Origin: Phycisphaerales bacterium
Lineage (GTDB): Bacteria; Planctomycetota; Phycisphaerae; Phycisphaerales; UBA1924
Length of the DNA: 64,000 bases
Assembly: GCA_040221175.1 (NCBI GenBank)
Contig: JAVJVK010000011.1
Span: 52,059 to 116,058, forward strand
Reading direction: 5' to 3'
The notes under the pieces: model-generated
Databases searched by the model: none
Seen by the model: the letters and a program-made list of their open reading frames with translations, nothing else
What the model was told of the DNA's origin: nothing
Program-made: the position numbers and the translations under genes
In this document: positions 8,468 through 18,328 of the stretch, piece by piece
Layout of the letters: every line of letters begins with the position of its first letter
Numbering within the stretch: position 1 is the first letter of the stretch

Positions 8468-10575
8468 CTCGGTCGAGCAGGCAACGAGGGCCGTGGCGCA
8501 GACGGCTGGCGATCGGTTGGCTCGCGGCCACGTTCCTGATCGCCAACGGCGTGTCTGCTGCGTTCCTGATTTCGATCGCCGATCGCCACAGCGTGCGGGT
8601 CGACGTGACGGCAACCGGTGAGCATCGGCTGGCGCCCCAGACGCGTCGATTGATCGAGGCCGCCGACCCTGCGTCAGGCTTTGAGCTCGTCGTGGCCGCC
8701 GACGCGGCACGCATCGACCCCCGCGCGTGGCAGGCGCTGCTGGACGTCGGTAGCGAGCTCGAGGCTGCCGGAGCATTCACGCTCACCGCGCTCGAGGGCC
8801 CGAGCGCTCGCGAGGGACTGGAAGCCCTTGCCCGTCGACTCGCCGAGCGCGAAGCCACGGAAATCGAGGCCCAGGCACGTACGCTGCTGCGCTCGGCGGC
8901 GGATCTCCGACGGGCCGCCGAGATCGTCGAGCAAGCCGTCACGCCGAGCCTGAGCGACGCGGCAAAGGCGGCCGACGACGAACAACGACAGATCGCATCG
9001 GTCATGGCCGCCCGAGCCCAGACGGCGCCGCGACTGGCGACCGACCTGCGGGCGATTGCCGACGAGGTTCAGGGCCAACTGCAAACGGCCATCATGCCCG
9101 GCATCGAAGTTCCGGCGATCGATCGAGCGCGTTCAGGCTTGGCAGCCCGGGCCCGCGACGCGGCCGCACAGCTCTCGCTGCTGGCCGACGAGGCCCAGGT
9201 CATTGGGAACGATCGGCAGTACGCACAGGGCCTCCGCCGCGCTGCGATGGAGGTTCGCCGGGCCACCGGACCCGCACGCGACCTGTGCGCGTCGGCGGCG
9301 GAGGCGGCCGAGCGGCTGCCCACGCTCGACATCGTCCGCGTGCTGCGATCCGTGGGCGATGCCGCTGCGGCGGTGCTCATTGGCCCCGACGGCGCTGTTG
9401 CGATCGATGCCGAGACACTCCTTCCCCCGCCCGGCGTGCTGCGTCCCGAGGCCGCAACGGCGCCCTCCCTGCGCGGACGAATCGAAAGCCTGGTGTCCAC
9501 GGCCATGCTCACCGCGGTCGATCCACGCCGCCCCATCGTGGTCGTCGCCCATGCCGAGGATGCCAGATTCATTGAGCGTCCTGGCGCCCTCGGCGGCGCC
9601 ATCACGCACTTACGGCGACAGGGCATCGACGTGTTGGAATGGCCGCTGCTGCTCGAGCCCAACGCCCCGGGCCTGGCAAGGCTGGACCCAACGCGATCGA
9701 GACCGGTCATCCATCTGGTGCTGAATACCAACACGAGCGTGCGTTCCCCCGATCCGCTGGCCGCCCGGCCCGACGAGCGCGTGGCCGAACTCGGGGAACT
9801 CGTCCGTCGGCTCATCGATGCGGGCGAACCCGTTCTGGTGAACCTGACGCCGAGCGAAGTGGTCGTCGGGGGTGGCATCGACGCGACGGCAGCACCACTG
9901 GAGGCGTTCGGGCTCCGCGCCCGCTCGGGCGTGGCGTTGATGAGCAAGCCGGCACAGAGCAAAGTTGTCGAGCACGACGTGCTGGTCTCCAGCCCCGGCG
10001 GGGCGCATCCGATGCAGAGCGCCATGGCGGGCCTGATGGCGTATGCCCCGTGGGCGGTACCGATCGAACATGAAGGCGGCGGCGACGCGTGGCCACTGTT
10101 GATCGTCGACGATGCCGATACCTGGGGCGAATCGCGATGGTCCGGATACCGCCGCGTGGCCCGGGCCGAACGCCCGCGCGTTTCGAATCCGCCGCAACGA
10201 GAACCACAGACCGATGACGTCGAAGGGCCGTGGACCATCGCCTGGGCCGCCGAGCGCGACGTGGGCGAAGAAGTAGGCCGCGTCGTGGTCGTAGGCAGCA
10301 ACGACTGGCTGGCCGACGAAATCACCAGTGCGGGCCAGAGCCTGGATGGACGCATGGTGGCTAGCTACCCGGCGAACCTGGCGATGCTCGACGCCGCAGT
10401 GCTGTGGCTCGCTGGCCGAGATGACTTCATCGCGCCAACCGTCAGTTCCTCGAGCGTCGCGATGGTCGGTCAGATCGACTCGGCCCTGCTCTCAACCCTT
10501 CGATGGTCGCTGGTGCTCGGCGTACCGGTCGGCATCCTTCTCGTGGGGGGCGTCTGGCGTTTCATGCGACGCTGA
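8464..10575 (+). CDS. GldG-like auxiliary ABC exporter protein
   Basis: The chosen start is the GTG at 8464, 5 nt after AGGAGG and overlapping the permease stop by 4 bp, giving 703 residues. One transmembrane helix near the N-terminus (about 15-35) and one at the C-terminus (about 680-698) bracket a large extracytoplasmic region, the layout of GldG/ABC-type uncharacterised transport proteins. Residues about 120-290 are an alanine-rich, highly helical section that may form a long coiled coil; this is longer than usual for the family. The 3' end overlaps the convergent gene at 10492 by 84 bp. Confidence 0.85.
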   Translation: MTRSSRQRGPWRRRLAIGWLAATFLIANGVSAAFLISIADRHSVRVDVTATGEHRLAPQTRRLIEAADPASGFELVVAADAARIDPRAWQALLDVGSELEAAGAFTLTALEGPSAREGLEALARRLAEREATEIEAQARTLLRSAADLRRAAEIVEQAVTPSLSDAAKAADDEQRQIASVMAARAQTAPRLATDLRAIADEVQGQLQTAIMPGIEVPAIDRARSGLAARARDAAAQLSLLADEAQVIGNDRQYAQGLRRAAMEVRRATGPARDLCASAAEAAERLPTLDIVRVLRSVGDAAAAVLIGPDGAVAIDAETLLPPPGVLRPEAATAPSLRGRIESLVSTAMLTAVDPRRPIVVVAHAEDARFIERPGALGGAITHLRRQGIDVLEWPLLLEPNAPGLARLDPTRSRPVIHLVLNTNTSVRSPDPLAARPDERVAELGELVRRLIDAGEPVLVNLTPSEVVVGGGIDATAAPLEAFGLRARSGVALMSKPAQSKVVEHDVLVSSPGGAHPMQSAMAGLMAYAPWAVPIEHEGGGDAWPLLIVDDADTWGESRWSGYRRVARAERPRVSNPPQREPQTDDVEGPWTIAWAAERDVGEEVGRVVVVGSNDWLADEITSAGQSLDGRMVASYPANLAMLDAAVLWLAGRDDFIAPTVSSSSVAMVGQIDSALLSTLRWSLVLGVPVGILLVGGVWRFMRR

Positions 10576-11073
10576 GTTTTCGCGCCCGATGCTCGAATGG
10601 CTCAGAAGGTCGGCCATGTCCCTGGGGGCGCGCGACCGCGCGGCCGGCTCGGGTGCCGCCACGATGGCCTGGGCCCGTTGCTCGGCTGCACGCAGGGTGG
10701 TGTCATCGATGGGTGTGCCGCATTCGGGGCACACGTTGGCAAAGCCGGGAACGCCCGTGAGGTCGTAGTGACAGCGCTCGCAGCACCATGCCTTGCGAGC
10801 ATGCGGAATGCACGCAATGAAGAACCCCACCATTCCGACGAGCAGCAGGTAGCTCCAGAGCAACGTCTGCAAGACCGGCAGATAGATCTCGTAGTTGGTC
10901 CACGCATTGAGCAGCACGTGGAACTGGATCACCGCGAGCACGCCCAGCAGGCCACCGGTGACCCATGCGAATGCGCGCCAGTTGTATCGCCAGCGAACGG
11001 CGCCGTACCAGACCGCGACGGCATAGAAGACGAAGAGCAACACCTCCCAGAATGATAAACGCTCGACACGCAA
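10492..11073 (-). CDS. Small membrane protein with C-terminal zinc ribbon
   Basis: A 193-residue protein with three hydrophobic helices, then the zinc ribbon CERCHYDLTGVP ... CPECG (about residues 97-122) and a long, charged, probably disordered tail. It belongs to the same group as 3698-4738. The start codon is TTG at 11073 with GGGGAG 5 nt upstream. Its last 84 bp overlap the end of the gene at 8464 on the other strand, so the C-terminal tail is encoded opposite the C-terminal membrane helix of that protein. Confidence 0.78.
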   Translation of the reverse strand: MRVERLSFWEVLLFVFYAVAVWYGAVRWRYNWRAFAWVTGGLLGVLAVIQFHVLLNAWTNYEIYLPVLQTLLWSYLLLVGMVGFFIACIPHARKAWCCERCHYDLTGVPGFANVCPECGTPIDDTTLRAAEQRAQAIVAAPEPAARSRAPRDMADLLSHSSIGRENSASHETPDAPHEKDADRYAEHQRPSKG

Positions 11074-11107
11074 ACCCGCTCCCCTGTACGAGCGTTTAGG
11101 GAAGGCC

Positions 11108-12106
11108 TCAGGTCGTGGTGGGGGAGGTTCGCCGAGGCAGGCCCTTCAATCGCCGCGCGATAAGCGCCAGGCAAGCAAGGCCGATGGGGACGGCCACGAT
11201 GACCTCCGCCACGCGGTTCAGGACGTCCGCGGTCAGCCCGGCCGAGAGCCCCGCATCGCCGCCGTAGAGCATCGCGGCCGGCAGGTTGGCGGCGAGGGCT
11301 CCGATAAGCCACTCTCGCAAACCCAGGCCGTTGCCCGCGAAGGGAACGAGCATGGCGATCTGGCTGGCGACGGCCAGGATCAGGGCGGCCGACAAGTCGA
11401 TCGGAGCGCCAACGATCTCGAACGCCAGTGCGTATCGGCCGGCCCAGATCGCCATGTCGAGCACGCGCAGGGCGCCCGAGGCGCAGTAGCGGGCGGTGAT
11501 TGGTTTGGCCTTCCACGCGGCCACGGCGATGACGCCACCCACGAACACGGGCAGGCCCACCATCAGGCTCCATGCAGCCAGGGCGCCGACGCCCCGCAAG
11601 AGCAGCGCTCCCAGCAGCATCACACCGCTGGCGACGGCGGTGATGACCGCGCCTTCCAACAGCGTCTGGCCCGTCCGGCGCACCGGTATGCCGTTGACGG
11701 CCTTGTGGTACGCCACGCGGCCCACCATGCCCGGCCGCATGGGCAGGTAATTGAGCAGCCAGGCCATGCCCACCAGGGCGCACGTTTCACGTACACCGAG
11801 CCGGCCAAATCGCGAGAGCAGGAACCAGATCGAGCCCGAGATGCTCAGCCAGTTCAGCAGCGGCAAGGCGATGAACAACAGCACGAACCACCACGGATGG
11901 TCGCCCAGGGCCTGAACCGACCGGTGCATTGCCTGGGGATCCTGGCGGAGCGCCGCGATGATTGCCAGCACCACCAGTGCAGCGCCCGCCACGAAGCCCG
12001 CGATGCGGAACCAACGTGTCTGGCGCCACCGGTTGGCCTTGGTGGCCAGGGTGCGCATGCGGCCGGCGGCCGAGCGCGGCAAGCGCTGGCCGGCGATGCG
12101 TTTCAT
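11108..12106 (-). CDS. Flippase-like integral membrane protein (LPG-synthase TM family)
   Basis: A 332-residue protein with about eight membrane helices. LLNYLPMRPGMVGRVAYHK near residues 115-133 matches the signature of the lysylphosphatidylglycerol synthase transmembrane family (YbhN/AglD-like), whose members are thought to move or modify lipids or lipid-linked sugars. No synthase domain is attached. Its ATG overlaps the stop codon of the gene at 12103-14685 (ATGA), so the two are translationally coupled. Confidence 0.85.
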   Translation of the reverse strand: MKRIAGQRLPRSAAGRMRTLATKANRWRQTRWFRIAGFVAGAALVVLAIIAALRQDPQAMHRSVQALGDHPWWFVLLFIALPLLNWLSISGSIWFLLSRFGRLGVRETCALVGMAWLLNYLPMRPGMVGRVAYHKAVNGIPVRRTGQTLLEGAVITAVASGVMLLGALLLRGVGALAAWSLMVGLPVFVGGVIAVAAWKAKPITARYCASGALRVLDMAIWAGRYALAFEIVGAPIDLSAALILAVASQIAMLVPFAGNGLGLREWLIGALAANLPAAMLYGGDAGLSAGLTADVLNRVAEVIVAVPIGLACLALIARRLKGLPRRTSPTTT

Positions 12107-14685
12107 GGCGATGCTGGCGTCGTCGCGGGGGTGCCACGCTGCTGACGTGCCTGCGGGGGACCGAAACCCTGGTAGTTCGCGTAGCTGCGGTCACCGTTCT
12201 GCAAGCGCGTCTGCAGGAGTTCGGCCAGTTCCACCAGCCGGGTGTCTTCGCTCTGTGCTGCCCGCTCGAAGGCGGGGTCCGCGGCATCGCTTGCACGCGT
12301 CAGCAGAGCCGTGGCAAGGGCCACAGGCCCTTGGGCGTTGTCCAGTGCAATCCGATCGAACGGCGCAGTGGCGCGCGCGATCTTTTGGTTCGGAAGGGCC
12401 ACCATCATCGCCACCTGCACCATCTCGGGAGAAATCTTCAAGCGATCCCCCGCTGCCTCCATCACGGGCACGTATGGCTCAGGGGGCCAGCCCTGTGGCG
12501 GCGTGCCTGGCCTGAGTAGATAGCTCTTTATTGCTACAGAGAGGGTTGGAATGACAGCCTGATCGTCAAACTTCAGCCGATCAGACAACCGTGTTATGTT
12601 GATGCGCTGGCCCTCGGAGCTCATTTCTGGAAGTGGTCGACGAACGAGCAGGCCTGTCTCGGCGCTCAAGCACATCGGCCCCGGCCGATAGCTTGCGTTT
12701 CGGGTGTAGATAAATCCTTGCAGGGCCCGCCACCGTGTACGAGTCGTGCGCTGTCCGGCGGCCTCAAGCACCCAGCCGGCAAGTCCTGCGCCCGCCCAAA
12801 CGTCGATGACCAAGCGCTCACGCGGCATGAGCCGAAGCCGGGTGTCGACGCTGCACACCTCTGGGATTGCCACGGGCGTCAGTCGTTCCAGGTCGGCGTC
12901 GAGCACGGGCGACAACAGGATGCGGCTGTTGATGGGCGTACTGGGGCCAACGCCAAGCGGAATCGGCGAGTTGTTCCGCAGCGTCAGACGCAAACGCGTG
13001 ATGTCGGTCACGTGTTCGTGGGGCGTCGGTGCTTCGATCGTCAACTGCATGAAGTTCTCTGGTTTTTCGACGATGCGGTCGAGCCAGTCGGGAATCGCTC
13101 GCGCGGCAGCGCCGACGCCCTGCGCGTCGGGGTAGGGCGATGCAACGCCCAGGTCGAGCAGTTCCTGGTGGGCCCATGCGCCCCAGGTCGTTGCCGGGTC
13201 CTGGCGAACCAAGCCACGGAGCAGCGGAATCGCGTCGATCGTGCGGCCGTGCTCGATCAAGGCGTGGGCGTAGGCCAGAGGCGCCATCGGGGCTGTCTGC
13301 TCGTTCATCCGGCGTTCAAGATCGGCGAGCCGCTCGTCGGCCTCGGGCCTGCCGACGGCGTCGATGGTGTCCAGCAGCGCGACCACAAGGGCGAGCTGCT
13401 CGCGTGCGGGGGTAATGACCTCGATATCGACCTCACCAAGGATGGTCTCGTCGGCGATCGCTCGGTCCATGGCCTCGTTGGCCTGGCGGATGTCGGCACG
13501 CACCAACTCGGTCTGCACGCCAGCCAGCACCATGGCCAGGGCCGTCTCGGCGCGCACCTGCGTCGCGAGCAGGGCCACCTTCCGCGCCTCGTTACGATCG
13601 CCTTGCGTGGCCACCAGCATCTGGCGCAGCCGCTCGGCGGTCGAGCCACGCAGATCTTCCGAAGCCCGGCTGGCAGCCGCGGGATCGCCCCCGGCATCGG
13701 CCAGCAGCATTCGGAGCAGAGCCGCGTCGGGCGACGGAAGAATGTCGAGGGGTTGTTGCATGCCCTGCGTGTCTTCGCCACGCTGTTGCATCATCTGAAG
13801 CATTCGCGCCAGCCTGGCGCGCTCTTGCAAAATCGGCAACTCGAGTTCCTCAGCCAGGCCCTTGGGGCCAAACGCCAGCCAGCGAAGCTGCACGCGGCGC
13901 AGGGCGGTGGCCGTGTCGGACGAGCGACCGGCGGCAGCCAGCAGCGTCTGGGCATGATCGTGGAACCGGATGGCCTGCGAGAAGGCGCCGTTCCGGGCCA
14001 GGTGGTCCGACAGCTGCGCATGCACCTGCGGATCGACCGGGTCGGCAAGCAGCAGGTTGGCGAGCATCTCGACGCGGCCGATCGAACCGCCGCCGGCCTG
14101 GTCGTAGTAGGCCAATGAAATAGCCGCTGCTTCCTTGTTGGTCGAGTCGAGTTCGGCCGCGGTGGCCAGCAAATCGACGAACCGGCGCTCGTCGCCCGTC
14201 TCGCGCGCCAGGAGTGCGGCATCCAGCGCAAGGCGGCTGCGAATCGCCGGCGACACGCTCTCGGCGCGCAACAGCCGTTCGTACGCCGACAGGCGCTCTT
14301 CGACCGTCTGGATGTTCTCGATGCCCGCGGCGATGACGCGGAGCAAGGCGACCTCGTCGGCCGGGTCGAGCTTGATGAGTTCGCGGGTCAGTTCCAGGGC
14401 TCGATCGTCCATGCCCGCCGACCATGCCGCCTCGATCTGGCGACGCAGCAGGATGGGCTCGTCGGGGGCGTAGGTCCGGGACAGGTCCAGCGCCAGCATG
14501 GCGATGCGGTAGTCGTCCGGCGTGGGGCTGCCCTGCATGCGCAGGTCGAGAAGGGCGATGCGACCCAGCCCGAAGGCGGCGTACTCGTCCAGCGGCTCGG
14601 GAACGGGCTGCGCGAGCCCACGGGCCGCGAACAGCCCTGCGAACGCGAGGATGAGACCAACTGCCAGCCGATACGAACGGGTCAA
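12103..14685 (-). CDS. Secreted helical-repeat protein (TPR-like)
   Basis: The chosen start is TTG at 14685, which has GGAGG 6 nt upstream and leaves a signal peptide directly at the N-terminus (RLAVGLILAFAGLFAARGLAQ). This gives 860 residues. The body is rich in alanine, leucine and acidic residues in paired-helix blocks, consistent with tetratricopeptide-like repeats, plus a more beta-rich stretch around residues 500-650. I recognise no enzyme motif. It is translationally coupled to the flippase-like gene, which suggests a joint role at the cell envelope; that is inference. Confidence 0.78.
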   Translation of the reverse strand: MTRSYRLAVGLILAFAGLFAARGLAQPVPEPLDEYAAFGLGRIALLDLRMQGSPTPDDYRIAMLALDLSRTYAPDEPILLRRQIEAAWSAGMDDRALELTRELIKLDPADEVALLRVIAAGIENIQTVEERLSAYERLLRAESVSPAIRSRLALDAALLARETGDERRFVDLLATAAELDSTNKEAAAISLAYYDQAGGGSIGRVEMLANLLLADPVDPQVHAQLSDHLARNGAFSQAIRFHDHAQTLLAAAGRSSDTATALRRVQLRWLAFGPKGLAEELELPILQERARLARMLQMMQQRGEDTQGMQQPLDILPSPDAALLRMLLADAGGDPAAASRASEDLRGSTAERLRQMLVATQGDRNEARKVALLATQVRAETALAMVLAGVQTELVRADIRQANEAMDRAIADETILGEVDIEVITPAREQLALVVALLDTIDAVGRPEADERLADLERRMNEQTAPMAPLAYAHALIEHGRTIDAIPLLRGLVRQDPATTWGAWAHQELLDLGVASPYPDAQGVGAAARAIPDWLDRIVEKPENFMQLTIEAPTPHEHVTDITRLRLTLRNNSPIPLGVGPSTPINSRILLSPVLDADLERLTPVAIPEVCSVDTRLRLMPRERLVIDVWAGAGLAGWVLEAAGQRTTRTRWRALQGFIYTRNASYRPGPMCLSAETGLLVRRPLPEMSSEGQRINITRLSDRLKFDDQAVIPTLSVAIKSYLLRPGTPPQGWPPEPYVPVMEAAGDRLKISPEMVQVAMMVALPNQKIARATAPFDRIALDNAQGPVALATALLTRASDAADPAFERAAQSEDTRLVELAELLQTRLQNGDRSYANYQGFGPPQARQQRGTPATTPASP

Positions 14686-14731
14686 GAACCACCTCCAACC
14701 TGCGTGCCGCGGCGATCGATCCCCGGCCGCC

Positions 14732-15064
14732 TCAGAACCAGAGCGTCCAGGCCGTGGCCACGAAGCCGATGCAGAACAGGCATACCAGCGCCACCTCGAC
14801 GATCCAGCCCAAGGTCCTGCTCGCCTTGGGGAACACCCTGTCGGCCACAAGGAACATGAACACGAAGGTCCCCATGGCCACCGCCGTCCAGCCTCCAAGG
14901 GCGGCCGGTACCGAGAACATCGGCCATCTGGGCCCCGCGCTAAACACCAGCCAGAGCCCAGCGACGACCAGCACCCCCGCCCACGCCGTGGCCACGAGGG
15001 CCAACGCCGCCGTGCTCAGGCGCCTGGGGGTGAGTACGGGGTGGCGGGGGCTGGGTTCGGGCAT
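14732..15064 (-). CDS. Small three-helix membrane protein
   Basis: A 110-residue protein with three clear hydrophobic helices and short loops. No family recognised. The first ATG that leaves only the hydrophobic protein is at 15064; no convincing ribosome binding site precedes it. It lies 46 bp upstream of the secreted repeat protein on the same strand and may share its transcript. Confidence 0.7.
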   Translation of the reverse strand: MPEPSPRHPVLTPRRLSTAALALVATAWAGVLVVAGLWLVFSAGPRWPMFSVPAALGGWTAVAMGTFVFMFLVADRVFPKASRTLGWIVEVALVCLFCIGFVATAWTLWF

Positions 15065-15111
15065 GGTGCTGCTTCGAGGGGACCATCCGAAACGTCCTTG
15101 CTCTCGGTCTG

Positions 15112-15561
15112 TCACTCCTGGTCGAGTTCGAGGACATCCGGTCTGGGCGTCCATTGCCGAGACAAGACCAGAGTCGGCACGAGCAGGTCTATGCCGCCGG
15201 TCGCCAAAAGCATAACGCGAGGCGTGTCTGCAAAGCTGTCCGAGAGGCACAGACCGTCGAAGTAACCCATGCTGTTCTGCATTCGCCAGCGAAACCGCAA
15301 CTCTCGTCCGATCAGGAGATCCCACGGTTCCCGCTCGGTCATGTCCTGTATCTGAAAGCAGTCAGATTCGGCCAGCGTCGCGGTATCATGGGAATGGCGG
15401 AACAGCCGAAGCGTGACCGTCTCGTTGTCCAGAGAAACATGCCAGTCGGATCGATCTGTGCCGAGCAAGAGCGCGTGGATTTCGCCAACTTCGGCGTCCA
15501 CCATGTGCTTCACGCTGCGAAGCACGAACGACTCGGACAGTTCGTCGGTCCAATCCCACAT
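15112..15561 (-). CDS. Hypothetical soluble protein
   Basis: A 149-residue acidic protein without a signal peptide or membrane segment. Alternating strands and a WRMQNSMGYFDG motif suggest a small alpha/beta domain. Codon usage matches the neighbours. It lies 30 bp downstream of rho on the same strand. I cannot assign a function. Confidence 0.72.
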   Translation of the reverse strand: MWDWTDELSESFVLRSVKHMVDAEVGEIHALLLGTDRSDWHVSLDNETVTLRLFRHSHDTATLAESDCFQIQDMTEREPWDLLIGRELRFRWRMQNSMGYFDGLCLSDSFADTPRVMLLATGGIDLLVPTLVLSRQWTPRPDVLELDQE

Positions 15562-15591
15562 GGCTCTACCACAATCCTCGGGTCGCTCGAC

Positions 15592-17151
15592 CTACCCCAA
15601 CTGCATCGTCATCAAGAACTCCGCGTTCGTTTTCGTCTTCTTGAGCCGGTTCAGGATCAATTCCATGCCCTCGACGACGTTCATGTCGCTGAGGACCTTG
15701 CGAAGCTTGTAGGTCAGCTCGAGTTCCTTGGGGTCGAGCAGCAGTTCCTCGCGACGCGTGCCGCTGGAGCCGACGTCGATGGCGGGCCACACACGCTTCT
15801 CGACGAGCTTGCGGTCCAGGTGCAACTCGCTGTTGCCGGTGCCCTTGAACTCCTCGAAGATGACCTCGTCCATCTTGGAGCCGGTCTCGACCAGCGCGGT
15901 GCCGATGATGGTCAGGCTGCCGCCGTCCTCGATCGCGCGGGCGGCGCCGAAGAACTTCTTGGGGCGTTGCAGGGCGTTGGCGTCGATGCCGCCCGACATG
16001 ATCTTGCCGCTGTGGGGCTGCTCGGCGTTGTACGCGCGGGCCATGCGGGTGATCGAGTCGAGCAGGATGACGACGTCGTCGCCGAACTCGACCATGCGCT
16101 TGGCCTTCTCGATGACCATGTCGCACACCTGCACGTGGCGATGGGCGGGCTCGTCGAAGGTGCTGGCGACGACCTCGACGTCTTCGCTGGTGTTGCGGCG
16201 GAAGTCGGTGACCTCCTCGGGCCGCTCGTCGACGAGCAGCACGATGATCTTCACCTTCGGGTGGTTCTTGGTGATGGCCTGGGTGATCTTCTGCATCAGC
16301 ACCGTCTTGCCCGTGCGGGGCGGGGCGACGATCAGGGCGCGCTGGCCCTTGCCGATGGGCGCCACCAGGTCCATGATGCGCGTCTCGACCACCTCGGGCC
16401 CGGTCTCCAGGTTGAACCGCTCCTCGGGGTGCAGCGGCGTCAGGTCCTCGTACTGCTTGAGCTTGTGGGCGGCCGAGGGATCGCGGCCGTTGACCTCGTC
16501 GACGCGCAGCAGGGCGAAGTAACGCTCACTTTCCCTGGGCGGGCGGATCAGGCCGCGGACGACCATGCCCTTGCGCAGGCCGAAGCGGCGGATCTGGCTG
16601 GGGCTGACGTAGATGTCGTCGGGCCCGGGCAGGTAGCTCTGCTCTGCGGAGCGGAGGAAGCCGAAGCCGTCGGACATGATCTCCAGCGTGCCGTCACCGA
16701 CGAGCAGGCCCTGGCTGGCGGCGCGGAGCTTGAGCAGCTTGAAGATCAGGTCCTGCTTGGTCAGGCCCTCGTAGTCTTCCAGGCCGTCCTTCTTGGCGAG
16801 CTTCTTCAACTTGTCCAGGTCCATCTTCTGGAGGTCGCTGATGCTCAGGGCTTCCTTGAGCGCCTTGGGGTCGGCCTTGGCGGCGATCTTCTCGATCTCG
16901 GCCGCCTCGCGCTCCAGTTCGTCGTCGCTGGGCAGGCCGTGGTCGAAGCTGCCCTGCCCGCCCGAGCCCTTGCGCTTGCGACGCTTGCGGCGTCCGCCGC
17001 CCTCGCTGTTGCCGTCGCGCCGTCCGCCGCCGGAACGCGATCGAGGCCGGTCGCCGCCGCCGCCGCCATCGCGGTCGCGGGTCTCGGCGGTCGCCGTTGC
17101 GGTGCTCTCGTCGCGGTCTTCACGCTTTTCGGCTGGCGGGGTCTTCGCCAT
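15592..17151 (-). CDS. rho: Transcription termination factor Rho
   Basis: The start at 17151 (GAGGACGCC before ATG) gives 519 residues. The hexameric RNA-dependent helicase has an Arg/Gly/Asp-rich, low-complexity N-terminus (about 1-70), the Rho N-terminal helix bundle (about 80-130), the RNA-binding cold-shock-like domain (about 135-210) and the RecA-like core with P-loop [17 protein letters not shown] and [13 protein letters not shown]. The extended charged N-terminus is common in high-GC Rho proteins. The 270-bp region upstream would form its leader. Confidence 0.97.
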   Translation of the reverse strand: MAKTPPAEKREDRDESTATATAETRDRDGGGGGDRPRSRSGGGRRDGNSEGGGRRKRRKRKGSGGQGSFDHGLPSDDELEREAAEIEKIAAKADPKALKEALSISDLQKMDLDKLKKLAKKDGLEDYEGLTKQDLIFKLLKLRAASQGLLVGDGTLEIMSDGFGFLRSAEQSYLPGPDDIYVSPSQIRRFGLRKGMVVRGLIRPPRESERYFALLRVDEVNGRDPSAAHKLKQYEDLTPLHPEERFNLETGPEVVETRIMDLVAPIGKGQRALIVAPPRTGKTVLMQKITQAITKNHPKVKIIVLLVDERPEEVTDFRRNTSEDVEVVASTFDEPAHRHVQVCDMVIEKAKRMVEFGDDVVILLDSITRMARAYNAEQPHSGKIMSGGIDANALQRPKKFFGAARAIEDGGSLTIIGTALVETGSKMDEVIFEEFKGTGNSELHLDRKLVEKRVWPAIDVGSSGTRREELLLDPKELELTYKLRKVLSDMNVVEGMELILNRLKKTKTNAEFLMTMQLG

Positions 17152-17422
17152 GGCGTCCTCGCAGGATGTTGGATGGGAACCGGGCTTGCGGAGGGCTGGT
17201 GCCGTCACGAGCGGCGACACGGCCGGCCAGAATGCCGGCGTCCAGCCAGGATGGCGTGCCAATCGGTGGCCTGACGACGGCCAACTGACGAGGGGGGCGG
17301 GGCGACGCAACGCGTGCCCGACGATTCGCCCGGATTGGCAGGGGAAAGGGTCGCCACGGCTCGCGTGGCTGGCTAGACCATAGCCGGCCACGATGACCCG
17401 GGCAAACGGCCCGGGGTGTCGC

Positions 17423-18043
17423 TTAGGACCGCCCCGCGCCGCTGCGGATCGCCTCGAACGCCGCCCGCACGCGGGCCCTGAGGGCCTCCAGGTCGCCGTC
17501 GTTGACCACCACCCGATCGCTCCGCCGCCGCTTTTCGTCCAGGGGCATCTGGGCGGCCTCGCGGCGGGCCAGCTCGGCCTCGCTCCAGCCGCGACCGTCC
17601 GACACGCGCCTGAGCCTGAGGGCCCGGGGCGTATCCACGAAGATCACCGCGTCGCACTCGGCGTCCACGCCGGCCTCGAACAGCAGCGGGGCGTCGATGA
17701 CCACGCCCGCCGCGCCGCGCCTGCGGGCCGCTTCCACCAGCCGCGCGCGCTCCTCGTGCAGCCTGGGGTGGACGATGCCCTCGAGCGTGCGCCGGCGCGC
17801 CTCGTCGGCGAAGACCGCGTCGGCGATGGCCCGGCGATCCGGACGCCCGTGCTCGTCCAGCACGCCCTGGCCGAACGCCTCGACGAGTTCCTTGACCACC
17901 TCGGGCCGCTCGAGCACGGCCCGCGCGCCGGCGTCCGAGTCGCTGACGATAAAGCCGAGCTCGCCCAGGATGGCCGCGACGACGCTCTTGCCGCTACCCA
18001 CGCCGCCGGCCAGGCCCAGAATCATGAAATCACCCTTCGCCAT
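17423..18043 (-). CDS. coaE: Dephospho-CoA kinase
   Basis: A 206-residue P-loop kinase catalysing the last step of coenzyme A synthesis. Walker A is GGVGSGKS (13-20), the DSDAGAR motif follows near residue 36, and DAPLLFEAG near residue 118 is the family signature. The ATG at 18043 has no clear Shine-Dalgarno sequence; AACTAT lies 5 nt upstream as a degenerate leaderless -10 element. A hairpin (17397-17416, stem CCCGGGC) follows the stop codon but lacks a T tract. Confidence 0.95.
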   Translation of the reverse strand: MAKGDFMILGLAGGVGSGKSVVAAILGELGFIVSDSDAGARAVLERPEVVKELVEAFGQGVLDEHGRPDRRAIADAVFADEARRRTLEGIVHPRLHEERARLVEAARRRGAAGVVIDAPLLFEAGVDAECDAVIFVDTPRALRLRRVSDGRGWSEAELARREAAQMPLDEKRRRSDRVVVNDGDLEALRARVRAAFEAIRSGAGRS

Positions 18044-18048
18044 GGGGA

Positions 18049-18054
18049 ATAGTT
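18049..18054 (-). promoter_or_regulatory. Possible -10 element of a leaderless promoter (coaE)
   Basis: AACTAT on the minus strand, 5 nt before the coaE ATG; it differs from TANNNT at the first base only. Confidence 0.35.
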
Positions 18055-18124
18055 GACACGCCCGCGCGGCTGGGGATCATTCTCCCCCGTCTTTTCCCAG
18101 GGCGGGCCCGAAAGGAACCGTGCG

Positions 18125-18229
18125 ATGCAGGTGCTCTACACATCACGATTCGCCAAGGCCAGCGGGCCGGGCGGCATCGTGCGCGCCCTCGATTGGCGTC
18201 CGCTGGTTCTTCGCCTGGCCCACGGCTGA
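18125..18229 (+). CDS. Possible 34-residue small protein
   Basis: The frame begins MQVLYTSRFAKASGPGG and ends RLAHG before TGA. AAAGGAA 9 nt upstream of the ATG is a good ribosome binding site, and most codons end in G or C. The peptide is basic, with no membrane helix. It lies between coaE and the gene at 18329. A short frame like this can arise by chance in GC-rich DNA, so it is only a candidate. Confidence 0.3.
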   Translation: MQVLYTSRFAKASGPGGIVRALDWRPLVLRLAHG

Positions 18230-18328
18230 GGCCCACCCTTTCCCGTTCATCCCGATTCGTTCCGTTTCACTTTCTGCGATGCCGCGTGCGCGTTCGAGCC
18301 GAGCGCGTGCGTGGCGGGAGCGTGCATC

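Noticed and set aside
15154..17274. A 706-codon plus-strand frame opposite rho
   Set aside because: It is antisense to Rho, and the His/Asp/Leu-rich sequence has no recognisable fold.
17397..17416. Intrinsic terminator after coaE
   Set aside because: The stem is good, but there is no T tract on the coaE strand; it is mentioned only in the coaE entry.
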